A stretch of 64,000 nucleotides of DNA from Physcomitrium patens (GCF_000002425.4 NC_037270.1:7556598-7620597), one strand, 5' to 3'; positions 50,450-62,267 are shown, numbered from the stretch's first letter. A program made the numbers and translations. Notes: generated from the letters alone by a model not told the origin.

Positions 50450-52024
50450 TAAACACTCGATTGTATCTTTTGATCATAATTATTAGGGTTAAATGGAACA
50501 TTGCATTGATAATAAAAATGATCCGATTACTTGTAATTTCTACATACTAGAGCATATTCATCTATAAACCTTGGATTAGGGCATTCATTGGCATAATGAC
50601 CAATTTCCTGACACCAATAGCAACGTAGTGGTTTTTGGTCGATATTGTCAGGTACACTTGGAGTCTCCATTGGAATATATCTACTAGGCTGATTTCACGT
50701 AGCGATAGTAAATGATCTTAGCTGATCAATTGCTATTGGTTGAGAATTGGACTGCTGAATTGGTATAGTTTGGAGATTATCTCCTTGATTATTTCCACCG
50801 TTCTACATATTTGTTCCAATAACCAGTTTATAATTAATATTTTGAAAATTTCCAAAGCCACAATTAGGTTGATTTGAGCGATTACTATTCCAACCACCTA
50901 TATTTTTCAGTATGTACTTGATTAACATCCCATTGAGTTGGTTGTATTAATGTCTAGTTATTGAATTGTTGTTGCCTTTGTAAATGCCAACAGTTTTGGA
51001 TAGGGTGCTTTCCTCTACAAAATGTACATTGAACATCCGTTTGTCTAGATGATAGACATTCCATATCAAAATGACCTTGTCCCTTACAATTATTACACCA
51101 TATATTAGGTCTTATATTAGAAGGCTTATGTCGTTTTTTCTTATCTTTAGCCAAATTCACAGCCAATTCTTCCATCTTCTTTGTTAGATTTAATAACAAG
51201 GCTTAATTTGGATCTTTAATAGTTGCATTTGTGAACAACTCTAGCTGTTGATAGGTTGGCGATGTAAAATAAGGTGTCATTGTTATTGGCGCTATTACTT
51301 AGAGTGGGGTAGCATTAATTGGTTTTTGCAACATAACATTCTTCACATTGGAAGCAGGAATTTGTGGATAATTACTCATCGACACATTTTTTGATTGTAT
51401 TTATTGGCTTTCTGAACTTGGAATCATTGTAGCCTCCATTGTTAATAATTGGTCATAATGACATTCTTCTTACACCTTTGCTCTTGCCAATGATGCCTCT
51501 ATCGTAGCTGATCGAGCCTCTTTTACAAACATTTTCAATTCTGGTGGATGCAAATCATTAATTAATATCGATAATATAAACGCATCTAGTATTTGATTAT
51601 TTGGCCATTTATGAAGTATATCCACGATCCGACCATAATAGGATTCTATTAATTCTTCCATAAATATCCTGCTATTTATCAAACTTTCTCTAAACCGATC
51701 TTTAAATCCAATTGGTCTAAAATGGATTAGAAAAGCATTCCTCAAGGCCTCCCAATTGAAAAATCTATCCACTGGTTGCCGATTATACCATTCAAAAGCT
51801 ATATCTTTTAAAGTTGCTCGCAACCATCTCAACTAAATGTCTTCAGTTCTACCATTATTAGCCATGTAGGCTATCAAAAATTGAGATATATGGTGATCAA
51901 GATCAGAGCCCGGTCAACCACTAAAAGTAGGTAATAGTGCCATACTTGTAGTGCGGTCTCCTATTGCTCCCATTTATACCACAATTCGTACTTCTGGTAC
52001 TCCCGCCGCCATTGGTGTTATCAT
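50450..52024 (-). pseudogene. gag of the Ty3 element with CCHC zinc knuckles
   Basis: A single frame from ATG 52024 holds to about 50950, broken only by scattered stops. It contains the retrotransposon gag core at 51832-51470 (WLRATLKDIAFEWYNR). A perfect CX2CX4HX4C knuckle is at 51097-51056 (CNNCKGQGHFDMEC), followed by a variant one at 51028-50990 (CTFCRGKHPIQNC, one residue short). A third perfect knuckle (CYWCQEIGHYANEC) lies at about 50630-50590. Confidence 0.85.
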
Positions 52025-52337
52025 TGGTCTCCTTGCTATTTTAATTTGAATTTTTCTTCTTTTAATTTTATTTGGACCTACAATTCTTTTTTGTCGTTCC
52101 CATAGGAGATTTCTTATGTGTAATCACTCCTATCTTTCTTTTGCTTGTCGATTAATTCTTTGATAATTCTCTCCTTCATGATTATCACTCATAATCTTCT
52201 TTACAAAATCAATACTACCTTGAATTATAACTCACATATTTGTAACCCTAAAACTGGTTCTTCTCACATTCTCATTCAACATATAATTCCATCTCCCATA
52301 CAATCAATTTTTAACATTTCATATTGTTATCATTTTT

Positions 52338-52355
52338 CTGACAGTGGTGCCAAAA
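52338..52355 (-). other. Primer-binding site of the Ty3 element
   Basis: Immediately inside the 5' LTR the minus strand reads TTTTGGCACCACTGTCAG. It resembles the TGGCGCC-type site (tRNA-Asp in Athila/Tat elements) with a G-to-A change. It is distinct from the initiator-Met type of the LTR-1 family. Confidence 0.6.
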
Positions 52356-53124
52356 TGTTGTTCTCGTTGTGTTCAAGCTTCAATATAACAAAACAATTGA
52401 ATTAATAGAGGTGGATTTGAACACGAAGAAAGACTGGTTATATGAATTGGGTCTGTTAGTATCACAATTGACTGTACTCTAGCTATCTGAAATCAATTAT
52501 CAAACTACAAAATACCAAGGTTTACTACTTCCATCTTAATTCAACACATAATCTATTCTACGAATATCAATTCAACAATATTTCCATATTCTTATCAGTT
52601 CATCTTCCACTTACTCTCTTTGTCGTTTATATATATTCAATTATTGATCTTCAGCTTACTTATTATATTCAATTTCTCAATTCATCACACAGAATTCAAT
52701 ATCTTCACTTAACACAACACAATTGAATAATTTCAATTCTCAAGGTCACAGATTTTTTCCAAAACGGTCAGTCCAAAGTCATATTCTACAATATTCTAAT
52801 ATTAATTTCAATAATACTTCTCTCAATCACAATTCTTTATAAAAAAATAATAAAAATAAAAAAAATAAAGAGATAGCACTAAGCTTACCCCGGCTTATGA
52901 CTATCATAGTCTGGCCTTGATCCTCCTTTTTCAACCTCTTTATCCTACCAAAAGATAGACCGTCGGCCAGTAGATTCCAAAGGTTATGAACCTTTGAATT
53001 CTTAATCATTTGTTCTACTAACAACCTATTGTTACCAACTAAACTGCTTAATCATAAGTCTAATTCTCAAAATTATCAATAACCAATCACTAACTTATCA
53101 CAAAATTTATTTACATATTCTATG
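52356..53124 (-). mobile_element. 5' LTR of the 8.6-kb Ty3 element
   Basis: 769 bp, about 92% identical to 44531-45301 by hand count. Its outer end reads ATTCTATG instead of ATTCTACA, two transitions in the terminal dinucleotide, followed by the target duplication GATAT. Confidence 0.93.
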
Positions 53125-53460
53125 GATATCAATTCTTATTTTTGTAAGATAATTTTTGCTAAAATTAATTGCTTATTTTCTTGTATATATGCTTAAATCT
53201 CTTATTTTTCTAACCTACCTTATTTTATCTTATTTATCACTCTACAAAATAAAAAGAAGTCTGTTTTGTAAAAAATTAGTATTTTACTTTTAATTTTACT
53301 ATCTTTTGACTGTTATCTATATTTCTAAGATAATTTGCAATAATATTTTGAAATAAAATCTCCTGTAATATAATATTTTTTACTCTTTTATCTATTAGCT
53401 AAGTTATATTATGACAACATTTTATCAAAGAAATCATATCTTGCTCTAAAGACTAGTGAA
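53125..53460. repeat. R3 repeat, right part
   Basis: It continues R3 from 44530: CTACCTTATTTTATCTTATTT and following bases match the reverse complement of about 56850-57090. The first five bases are the target duplication. Confidence 0.7.
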
Positions 53461-53463
53461 GTA

Positions 53464-53825
53464 GTATTTGATCAATAATATACTACTCTCTTGAAGCCAA
53501 AATAATTTTATCTTTATGCTACTTGTATGCTTACATTTTTTGATTTAAGTTCTTATAAACAAATTCATACAGCATCAACTAAAGACTCATTAATTTGTAA
53601 TATGAAGTAGTATCCTGACGACAATCAGTTTCAGTTTGTGAAAGTTCTTTTGTATTTTGAAGATCGTTTATATATTTAGAAGGAACCAATATAACTTTGT
53701 ATTTTTTAATTTTATCATGATTTTCTAATTATATGATATTTTGGATTTAACAAAATATTAGAGCTTATCTCTTGAGATTTTTAGTGATCTCAAATGTAAA
53801 AGACTGTAAAGGACTTTTTTATCTA
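53464..53825 (+). pseudogene. Continuation of the plus-strand gypsy pol (integrase zinc-binding region)
   Basis: An eroded version of the GYNKTLELISRDF..W block of gypsy integrase is recognisable at about 53735-53820. It fits as the sequel of the RNase H that breaks off at 43180, before R3 and the 8.6-kb element were inserted. It stops where LTR-1 begins. Confidence 0.5.
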
Positions 53826-53829
53826 ATGT

Positions 53830-54360
53830 GACATTGTCAAGGACATGAATCTTAAAAAAAGGGAATCCTCAATACACTCTTCTATCACTGAAGAGAACTA
53901 GAAAGTCACTCAAAAAGTGATGTAATATTAACTAGAATGGCTATTGCCAAAAAATAAAAAGAATAGAAAGACGTTGACAAGAGTGAAGAAAGCTTCACTC
54001 TTACTTTCATGTATACTATCTAACTAAGAACTACGTGGCAATGTCCTATAGAACCTCCAACATGTGTTGACTTTGTTAGCCAAATGTCTTATCTTGTAAG
54101 GTAAGTTATCTATGCATGTGCCATGTAGTTCGCTTGTTCCACAAGCTACTACATGGAAATAACTTGTTCCACAAGCTACTAATACATAGTTAGCTTTTTG
54201 GCCAAGTTTCTAACCTACAAACACATCTAAAGTCAAAACCACATCTATGAAGCTTCTAGGAAGCTTCTCTAGAAGACTTTATAAAATTATTTTATATTTA
54301 CCTACTTCTACTTAATCATATAAGTAACTATTGAGATAAATGTATATGTCCGTGAAATTA
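53830..54360 (-). mobile_element. LTR-1, 3' LTR of the chromovirus at 54.4-56.8 kb
   Basis: It aligns with 26501-27192 and 32875-33549. Its inner border is set by the polypurine tract at 54361-54371; the outer end is truncated near 53825. A CTTGTTCCACAAGCTACTA word is repeated inside at about 54136-54187. Confidence 0.75.
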
Positions 54361-54371
54361 TCCCCCCTTCT
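54361..54371 (-). other. Polypurine tract
   Basis: The minus strand reads AGAAGGGGGGA directly before the LTR, a classic plus-strand primer site. It fixes the LTR edge at 54360. Confidence 0.8.
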
Positions 54372-54398
54372 AGAGACGAGTTCCACAAGGAGCGATCT

Positions 54399-54623
54399 TC
54401 ATATGTTGAGGAAGTCCAAGATGTGGTGAATTATATTTGCTACATACTCCAATCTTTGCTCTCTTTGAAGATGGTTGATAGGTCCTCTCAACCATCTATA
54501 GTGTCCCATACCAGGGCAAGAAGACCACCCTATTATTTGATCATTGTTGAGGCCTTCATAACTTCCTTCAAATAAAACATTTGGAATACCATTAGGAGTT
54601 GTTTCTACCTCTAATAAAATCAC
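54399..54623 (-). other. Short open frame between chromodomain and polypurine tract
   Basis: 74 codons are open in an otherwise broken element, located in the 3' untranslated part. No family was recognised. It may be chance, since this region is less AT-rich. Confidence 0.3.
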
Positions 54624-54879
54624 TAAACATCAAGAGTCTCTTCCAAGGTCATAATACCAATCACGTTATATCTTGCCATCTATTCAAGAAAGGACATCAT
54701 TCTTGAGGATCTTCATCTCGATTCCATCGTCTTGAAGGTTGTGACAATCACAATGTCTTGTCTTGTAAGTCCGCAAATGAAAGCTCTTGAGTTGAATCTG
54801 CTAGTTGTTGGTGCTCCATCTCATTACAAATACAGAGAAGCTACAATGAAAGATAGAAGGTAGAATGTTATTTTTCTTT

Positions 54880-56830
54880 AATCTTGTTTCTTTTATAGTA
54901 AAGATTTGCTATTCTTCATCTTGGTTTTGATGGATGTCATTGATGAAAGACTTCAACTTTCTTTGCTGTATTTACAAGATTCTTTCATAGCTCCCATGTG
55001 CATTCACTAATATCATATTCATGCCAATGAATAAGATATTTCAATCTATTTCGGTGCCACCTTGAGTCTAAGACTTCTTCCACCCCAAACTCTTAGTTAT
55101 TATCCACTTCTATAGGAAGAGGTGGTATTTTTCTTCTTTCCAAGATATTCAGTGTCTTATACCGCTCCGGAAGAGATACATAAAATATAGGGTGGATCTT
55201 CATAGACTCTGGTAGATGTAATCGATAGGCAATATGATTGATTTGTTCACAAATAGGAAAAGTTCTCAACCTACAATAATTTAATTTATTACAAAGATGA
55301 ATAGTCTTGATATTATGACAAAGTAACCATACCTTGTTACTCATATTATATTGTGGTTGCTCCTTGCAATAGGCATCTACATTGATCTTTTGTTGTTCTT
55401 GAGCTTCCTTTAATTGTATCTTCATTGTTGTATGCAACTCTGACAAGCAATTTGCTAAATCTTCCACCACAAGATTATCAACTTTTACAAAGTCAAAAGT
55501 ATCAAGACGTGAATGATAACCATAATTGGCAAAGAAAGGTGTTTATTGAATGGAAGAATGTATCGAATTATTATATGCAAACTCTGCCAATGAAAAAAGA
55601 ATTGTCCAATCATCTTGATGATAGTTGATGATACATTTCAAATATTGCTCTAGAACTTGATTTACCCATTCCATTTGTCTATCAGTTTGAGGATGAAAAA
55701 TTAAAGAAAGCTGAAGAAAGTTGAAAAAAGCTTTATATCCATCTTTAAAGTCCTAAATAGGATTCTCCAAAAACTTAATACAAATTGAATCCCCCTATCC
55801 GATATAATATCCTTTAGCAATCCATGATAGCGATAGATATTTTCAATGAAAAACTTAGTTGTTTCTTCACTTCTCATAGATTTTGTATATAGTAGAAAAT
55901 GTGCCATCTTAGTAAAATGATCTACTATCATGAATACAGAGACATAAGAATCTGAGATTGGAAGATTCGTGATGAAATCCATAGAAATAAAAGACCATAG
56001 TTGTTCTGGAATAGATAACGGCTGAAAAAGTCCTTAAGGTCGATGACGAGGAGTTTTTGATCTTGAGCATATATTTTAAGATTGTACAAAATCTTTGACT
56101 GCCTTTCACATTTGCAGCCACTAAAAATCCCTAGATATTAGTTCCAAAGTTTTATTGTACCCAAAATGTCCTCCTACTAGAAAGTCATGACGAGCTTGAA
56201 GAATACGTAATCGAGCTTCATCTTCTAGAATATATAGGCGTCCTACAAAATATAATAGATTATTCTTGAATTCAAACTTAGAAGTATTATGGGACTTAGA
56301 AGAAGTATCCTTAATATCTTAAACAAGAAGATCAGAGGACATACTTGATTGAATTTGCTTCACAAATATTGAATCAATAGTCAATGTTGATTTTATAGCT
56401 CAAAGATGAAAATGCTCAGGTTTCAAGAGAATTGATCTCTGTTGATCAAAAGATGCATCTCTTTCTTTTTGTGCAAGATAAGAACGTCTAGAAAGAACAT
56501 CTGATAGACCTTGTTATTTTTCAGGTCGATAAGTGATCTTGAAATTGAATCTAGATAAAGACATGCTCCAATGGGCTTGACGATGATTCAAGACACCTAC
56601 TGACATGAAGTATTCAAGATTCTTATGGTCTATATATATGGTAACTAGACTTGAAGTGCCTTCTAGATAATGATGCCATTCTTAAAATGAATCCACAATT
56701 GCATGGAGCTCTTTATCATGGATCTCATAATTAATCTCAATTACTCAAAATTTCCTTGAATGGAAAGCTATTGGGTGGAGTTTGTCATCTGTTTCTATTT
56801 GTGACAAAATGGTGTTGTATTGTAATACGA
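54880..56830 (-). pseudogene. Chromovirus (Ty3/gypsy) pol 3' half with chromodomain
   Basis: RNase H and the following linker lie at about 56830-56200. Integrase covers about 56120-55690 (FTKMAHFLLYTKSM, YRYHGLLKDIISDRGIQF) with a break, then its C-terminal part at 55470-55093 (VWLLCHNIKTI.., HPIFYVSLPE). A chromodomain follows at about 55085-54895: EEVLDSRW..NRLKYLIHW..YDISECTWEL, with aromatic-cage-type positions partly present. Several stops and shifts occur. RT and gag are absent because R3 begins at about 56840. This is the best-preserved copy of the LTR-1 family's 3' half. Confidence 0.85.
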
Positions 56831-56839
56831 CTATATGGT

Positions 56840-57660
56840 GAAAGATGAAAATATGGATCTTATTATAGAAGAGCCAAGTTAAAAGAAAAAGTAGAAAAAT
56901 ATGGATAAAAGATAAGAAGGTAGTAAAACTTTCAATAGTAATGCTGCCCTTTTAGAAAAAATAGCTTCTACTTACTTTGTAGGGCCAAAAATAAGGCAAA
57001 ATAAGGTAGATTGAAAAAATAAATGATATAAACATCTTTAGGAGGAAGTTAAGAGTAAATTCTAGTAAAAATTACTTAAAAAAACTAGATGTTGATACCC
57101 GGAGAGGGCCAATTATTAACCAGGATCGAAATCAGACCCTGAGGCACAAAATGGAGTCTCGACAACGATTCCGGGACTCTTCGATAGATCGGAGAGTGGA
57201 ATTTGATAGAAGTTTAAATAAGGTTTCTATAGGCATTGATTTTGGGTGATTTGGAGTTGTTATGACTTTGTAAGAGTTTTGCAAAGTCAAAGTTTATTTC
57301 GGATGACTTGGGTTTTATGAAATAAAATAGGGTTTACGTTTTGGGTAATTTCGAGAGTTTTGTAATAGATCTACTAGTGAAATTTTGTGAGTTTATGGTT
57401 ATAGCTGTGTTCAATATGTATTGTGAATTTGAGCTCGATCTAGTAATTAAATTGAGGGATATTGAGGTTTAAGTGAGTCAAGGTCTCATAAAGTAGAATT
57501 TTAGGTCTAGTGGGGGTTTTTAAGATTTCTTGCAATCTACTAGTTAGATTGGAGTGAAACTTATGTGAGAGGATATTAGACTTATTTTCCTATGTGCTTG
57601 AGAATTTTGAAATCAATCGAATGGTGTATAGGAGAGATATCGGATCTGATAAAAACTAGC
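56840..57660. repeat. R3 repeat, inverted uninterrupted copy
   Basis: Its reverse complement matches 43740-44530 joined to 53125-53460. The join corresponds to about 57092-57100, so this copy shows the target before the 8.6-kb element inserted. It interrupts the chromovirus RNase H at its left edge. No reading frame was found. Confidence 0.7.
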
Positions 57661-58440
57661 AAAATATCTAGTTAATACATCACAAAAGATACAAGAGTTT
57701 CATTGACGCTATCCTCAAAAATCTAAATCTATTTTAAGATGACTTTTTTATGAAGCTATGACTAAGATGTTATATATAACAAAGAAAGCATGCATTTCTC
57801 ACAACAACCTTAGAATTTAGTATATGTAGTTTATAATCCAATATATTGAATTGGAAAGTGTTTAGAGATTTTTCAGATGATGAATCTCAAAGTAAAGTCA
57901 AGTTGGAACCTTTTTTTATCACTACTATTAGATCAATTGTTCCAGCTCTTATAATCTTTGGAAGATCATCTTCAAGATCTTGTTGGACCTTCTTAAGTGA
58001 AGAAATACCTATGCAACAATCAACTCAAACAAAAAAAATCTTGAAGATGATACTCAAGCTTTAATTATTCTATTGTAGATATGAAATCAATATTCTTTGT
58101 AGAACTTGGAGTTAAAAAGAAAGGTGATGTTATGGACATCTAACAAAACGATTTCAAAAATATTCTTTAAATATTTTAAAATAAGATATTTTTCAATATA
58201 ATCAAAATTATATTATTAAAATATTTTTAAAATATTCTAATATAAGATTTTTAAAATTTTTCTAAAATATTTTTAAAAGATTTAGAATTTTTTAAAAATA
58301 TTTTAATAGATTTTTAAAAATTCTAGGAAGATTAAAGAAATCATCTGAGAAGCTTCATAGGATTTTTTTAGCTTTAAGTATCATGAAAACTTCTCAAGAA
58401 GCTTCTTAATACCTAATATATATTTGAGTCGAAATTGAGG
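57661..58440. other. Unassigned repeat-like sequence
   Basis: A 72-codon frame (57846-58064, +) has no recognised family. The part at about 58140-58330 is made of AAATATTT-like words and resembles 39110-39300. A CTCAAGAAGCTTCTTAA palindrome-like block lies at 58394-58410. Confidence 0.4.
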
Positions 58441-58479
58441 GGATTCTCAGTTTCAACAACATATCTCTAAGAGTTCTAA

Positions 58480-58610
58480 CTCACCTCTTTTAGTATTGAT
58501 CTTGTATCCATTTGATTTAATTATGTTCTTACTAGCTTTTTTGTTGAATTTCTTGTATTCAACTTCTTGTTTGGTCTTCAATATAATGTATCCATGACAA
58601 TAACAAAGTA
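58480..58610 (+). repeat. R5 repeat, copy 1
   Basis: The stretch from ATTGATCTTGTATCCATTTG through TCAACTTCTTGTTTGG to ATAATGTATCCATGAC has an inverted relative at the right end of the window. Confidence 0.55.
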
Positions 58611-59179
58611 ATAAATGTAATATATTTATGTAATACCTTAAATTTAAAAAATCATAAATATAGCTATATATTTATATATATATTTGTATATATATGCCTA
58701 TAATTTAAATAAAAATAATAAATAAATAAAATTATACATCTAAAATTTAAAAAATAAGTATACTATCTATATAGACTATTTTACATAATATTTAATTATT
58801 ATAATATACATTGTATTATTTCTTGCTTCTTACGTTATAATTTATATCAGATTTAAAGTATTTATATTTTTTAGTATCATTAGTATTATGTATAATTTTT
58901 TTTTAATCTTAAAATATTTTATTTTATTTTTAATAATTGATAAAAGAATAATAAAAAATAATGATTTGATTTTAGTTAGATATAATTTACTAATTATTTT
59001 AGAAAAAATAGAGACTTGAAGTTTTATATCATTTATAAAATTAAAAATACAATGACTTTTAAACTTGAATGCAATTATTGGACTTTGATTGATAAAAAAA
59101 AGATAATACAATGCATGTTATAATAATTAAATATTGCATAAAGATTAAAATGTAATTGTTGGACTTTGATTGATAAAAA
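58611..59179. other. AT-rich, nothing recognised
   Basis: A duplicated word TAATTGTTGGACTTTGATTG (59074-59093 region as AATTATTGGACTTTGATTG, and again at 59153-59171) is the only structure noticed. Confidence 0.4.
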
Positions 59180-60690
59180 AATTGGTGGTGTTTAAAGCTT
59201 TATTCCATAAGTATCCAAATAACTTGCATATAATATCATACTTCTTGTTCTTTCAATTATACTATGATTTATTTTTTTTTAGTTACACCATTATGTTCTA
59301 GAAAAAGAGTTTAAGTCAATTATTTTTAAATTTTTTACATGTTGCAATAATTCTTGAATGTAGTGGACATAAATTCATTTCCTTAATCTATCTTATTTGG
59401 CATATTTACATTAAATCTTTCTATTTCACATTCACTAAAATCTTTAAATAATTTAAATTTCTTAAAAAAAAATACTTAGGATTTTCTAAATAAGTCATTT
59501 ATAAATGCTACAAAGCATTTTTGAGCCTTGTAATAAAAGTCTAAGAAGTGATCCAACAAGATTAGAATGTATTAATTCTAAGACTCTAAATGCTCAATGA
59601 AATGAATTTTGTGGAAATCTTTTTTGATGTTGTTTTTTAATTAGACAATCTTCTTATATGTTTTTTAGTAGTCATAATCTTAATAATCTTTGTATTCTAT
59701 CTTTTCTTGATATGTGACTTACACTCATATAGATTGAATGCCCAAAATATTGGTACCACAATTTTTTTGATTCTTCAATTTTTACAAAGTTTACAAAGAG
59801 ATTCATAATATAAATCTTGCAAAATCTATTATATGGATTGTACTTTTTGGTGGCCAAGGTTTTTCTTTCTATATCATTGTTTAATATCTAATAGTTTTCA
59901 TTCAAAAACTTGTCCATATGTCATAAGTTGGTAAGGCATCCAACTAAGATCATTTTTTGTTTGAAACTTATTACAAAAAAAACTTTTGTAAGATTTATTC
60001 TATTATTTTGACTTGTAAGTATAGTGTTATTACTAGTAGTAGTGATTCAATGATATTCTCTTCTTGTTGTTTGAATATTTCTTCTTGCAATTGATTTCAG
60101 ATTTTCTAATCTTTCTTTATCTCTAATAATGTGATACATTGCACTTGAGTCCAAATACCAAGGTTATTTTGTTTCTTTATTTGAGCTTTGTGTGTTTTTC
60201 TGATCCTTGGCAAGAGTCTCTTTTACATGTTGTGTAATAGTCAAATGACAAGTAATAGCCATGGTTGACTTTGAAATCAATTCTATTTTAGTTGGTAAGC
60301 TCTAGTACATGTTTTTAGCTTTGAAGATTGATCAATTAGTTGTTATTTTATCTTCTTTCTCTTTATTTTCTCTCAACTTTGGTATTGCCTATATTTGCTT
60401 TCTTTCAAATAACATGGATATATTAGTAAGAGCTATCTATATTTTGGTAAGAGCTAATATTTTTGTTGTTGCTACTTCTCAAACCTTCAATTTCTTATTC
60501 TTCTTCAATAGTGTTGACTTCAAGATTAATTCCAAGTCAATTTCTCATTCTTCTTCAATAGTGTTGACTTCAAGATTAATTCCAAGTGATGAGTTGGCAT
60601 TGTTTACTTCTTAGTCTTGTATAAGTTGGCTTGTATATTGATGTCAAAAATGATGGATTATATAATTATAACCATGACATTTGTAACATT
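59180..60690 (-). pseudogene. Decayed Ty1/copia gag-integrase remnant
   Basis: Minus strand order: a gag zinc-knuckle remnant at about 60690-60640 (CYKCHGYN, compare CxxCxxxGH), then broken gag and linker. The pre-integrase segment is at about 59800-59680 (LWYQYFGH..SVSHISRKDRI, the copia GAG-pre-integrase motif). The integrase core lies at about 59540-59280 (FVAFINDLFRKS, then remnants of the D-GNEF block). RT is not recognisable beyond 59200. It is the only copia-type sequence identified in the window. Confidence 0.65.
60491..60590. repeat. 50-bp direct tandem duplication
   Basis: Two copies, 60491-60540 and 60541-60590, are nearly identical (TTCTTCAATAGTGTTGACTT..), inside the copia remnant. 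Confidence 0.9.
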
Positions 60691-60959
60691 GGGATGAATT
60701 CTTCTATTGATCCTCTTTCCTCTAATCTTACTCCATGCACTTTGGTAGATAGTAACAAAACTTGGGAGACGTTACCTCACTGGAATTCGTTTTGTAATGC
60801 AATCCAAGCATTGGTTGGACGTGTTGTAATTTGCTCCTTCTCAAGTTTGTTCCCCTCTCTGCAAATACACATTCTGACTTACTTCTGTCATTCTAAGTTC
60901 TCACAATTGATCAACCAAAGTTGTTCTCTCTAAAACACTGTCTCACACCCTGAATATTA

Positions 60960-62060
60960 CCCACCAAGTTTACTCTAGATCTTACTCTTCTGTGAGTATT
61001 ACTCTCCGGATGTTCTCTCAACAAAGGAAAGGATCAGCTATCGCTTTAAAGTATAGGTGCTCTCAACATCTGAACTCAAGATACATTTAGTTTCTAAAAC
61101 CTGATTAGCGCACAGATCGTCTTAGCTTAAGTATTATTTAATTTCCGCTAATGGGAAGCTCTAAATTAGGGTTAGGGTAACAAGCGAATTGCTAATATTG
61201 ATATACGTGGTATCATCCTATGTCACGATGTGAACAGCAACTTTTCATTCTTTTGTGCGGAATGTTCTGGAAGAGAGGGTGAATGAGAGGGTTGATTCAT
61301 TCAACAGCACATCCCATCGAACTTGTCAATCAAAACTTGTGTGTGGCTCAACCATATGTCTGTAAAACTACACAATGAAGGTCAAATTAGTAAGCCATCT
61401 GGTGCTCGCAGAAATCAAAAGACGACATTTAAGGTGAGAAAAATGAACCTCCGGTCGAATGACGCAACCCACAGATTCAGTAGACCCTCACGTCTCACCT
61501 GCATTCAAAGAACCAACAACGACTGCTCAGTAAGTTCGGCAAGCAAACGTTATACGAGTTTTACAGGAAACACAGCCATCCAGCGGCACGAGAGCTCATT
61601 GCCGTTCAGACGGTCACTGATCATGAACTGCAAACTCTAGATCCAGCAAGGACTCCTACAAGCAACTCAACATCTAATCTCCTCACAATTCACAAACCCA
61701 ACTGAAACAATGGAAAGCTCATGACGCACCCTCGTCAAAGTCGGGATCAGAGCAGCGCCACCAGAGTCGAAGACACCTCAGTGATGAAGAAAGCACCTTC
61801 GAAAGCAAGCACCCCAAGTTGAACAATTGACTAATTGTTGGACTTTCACGTTGAGAAGAAAACAGTGACAAATTTAATTGGAAGATTAGGATGAGTAGGA
61901 GCTAAGCATGTTTTAATTGTTGGATGCACAGGATGAGAAGGGATCAAAAAGTGACTGCGTTTGATTTGTACATAAAATTATTCGCTTCCAGTTTGGAGAC
62001 TGGAAACATGGCTGCTGTAAGAAACATTCTAATATCCCATCGACCTATTTTGTTTTCTCT
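60960..62060. other. GC-richer island without recognised protein
   Basis: Composition here resembles the gene islands rather than the repeats. The longest frame (61323-61640, +, 105 codons) is basic and Ser/Arg/Thr-rich but shows no family. The minus strand offers no frame above 60 codons. ATTAGGGTTAGGG at about 61166-61178 is a telomere-like or telo-box-like word. It could be a promoter and untranslated exon, a non-coding RNA or an old gene relic. Confidence 0.4.
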
Positions 62061-62230
62061 TGAAGATTCTGACAGCACCCTTTCATTTCATTAATTTATT
62101 AATTAATTATTCGAAAAATATAATTGGATTAACGTGAAGTTGTCAATCACAACTTGAGCAATACTATGTTGTCCATTTCAATTCAGAATAAAAAATTTAA
62201 AATTTAACAGATTTCAGAAGGAAAAATATG

Positions 62231-62233
62231 TAT

Positions 62234-62264
<31 letters not shown>

Positions 62265-62267
62265 TTT
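62231..62267. repeat. (TTTA)n microsatellite
   Basis: About nine uninterrupted TTTA/ATTT units. Confidence 0.9.

Larger units (their letters stand above)
44531..53124 (-). mobile_element. Structurally complete 8594-bp Ty3/gypsy retrotransposon (non-chromodomain type), coding capacity decayed
   Basis: Two LTRs (44531-45301 and 52356-53124) flank gag, protease, RT, RNase H, integrase and an extra frame, all on the minus strand. The 5-bp duplication GATAT lies at 44526-44530 and 53125-53129. My by-eye count gives about 60 differences over roughly 770 bp between the LTRs (near 92% identity), mostly transitions, so the insertion is old but younger than its surroundings. The primer-binding region and RT (KLNAATKKDYFPLPF) suggest the Athila/Tat side of Ty3/gypsy rather than chromoviruses; that assignment is tentative. 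Confidence 0.93.

Noticed and set aside
61323..61640. 105-codon plus-strand frame in the GC island
   Set aside because: No domain or signal, no start context beyond an ATG, and no exon partners; not called as a gene.
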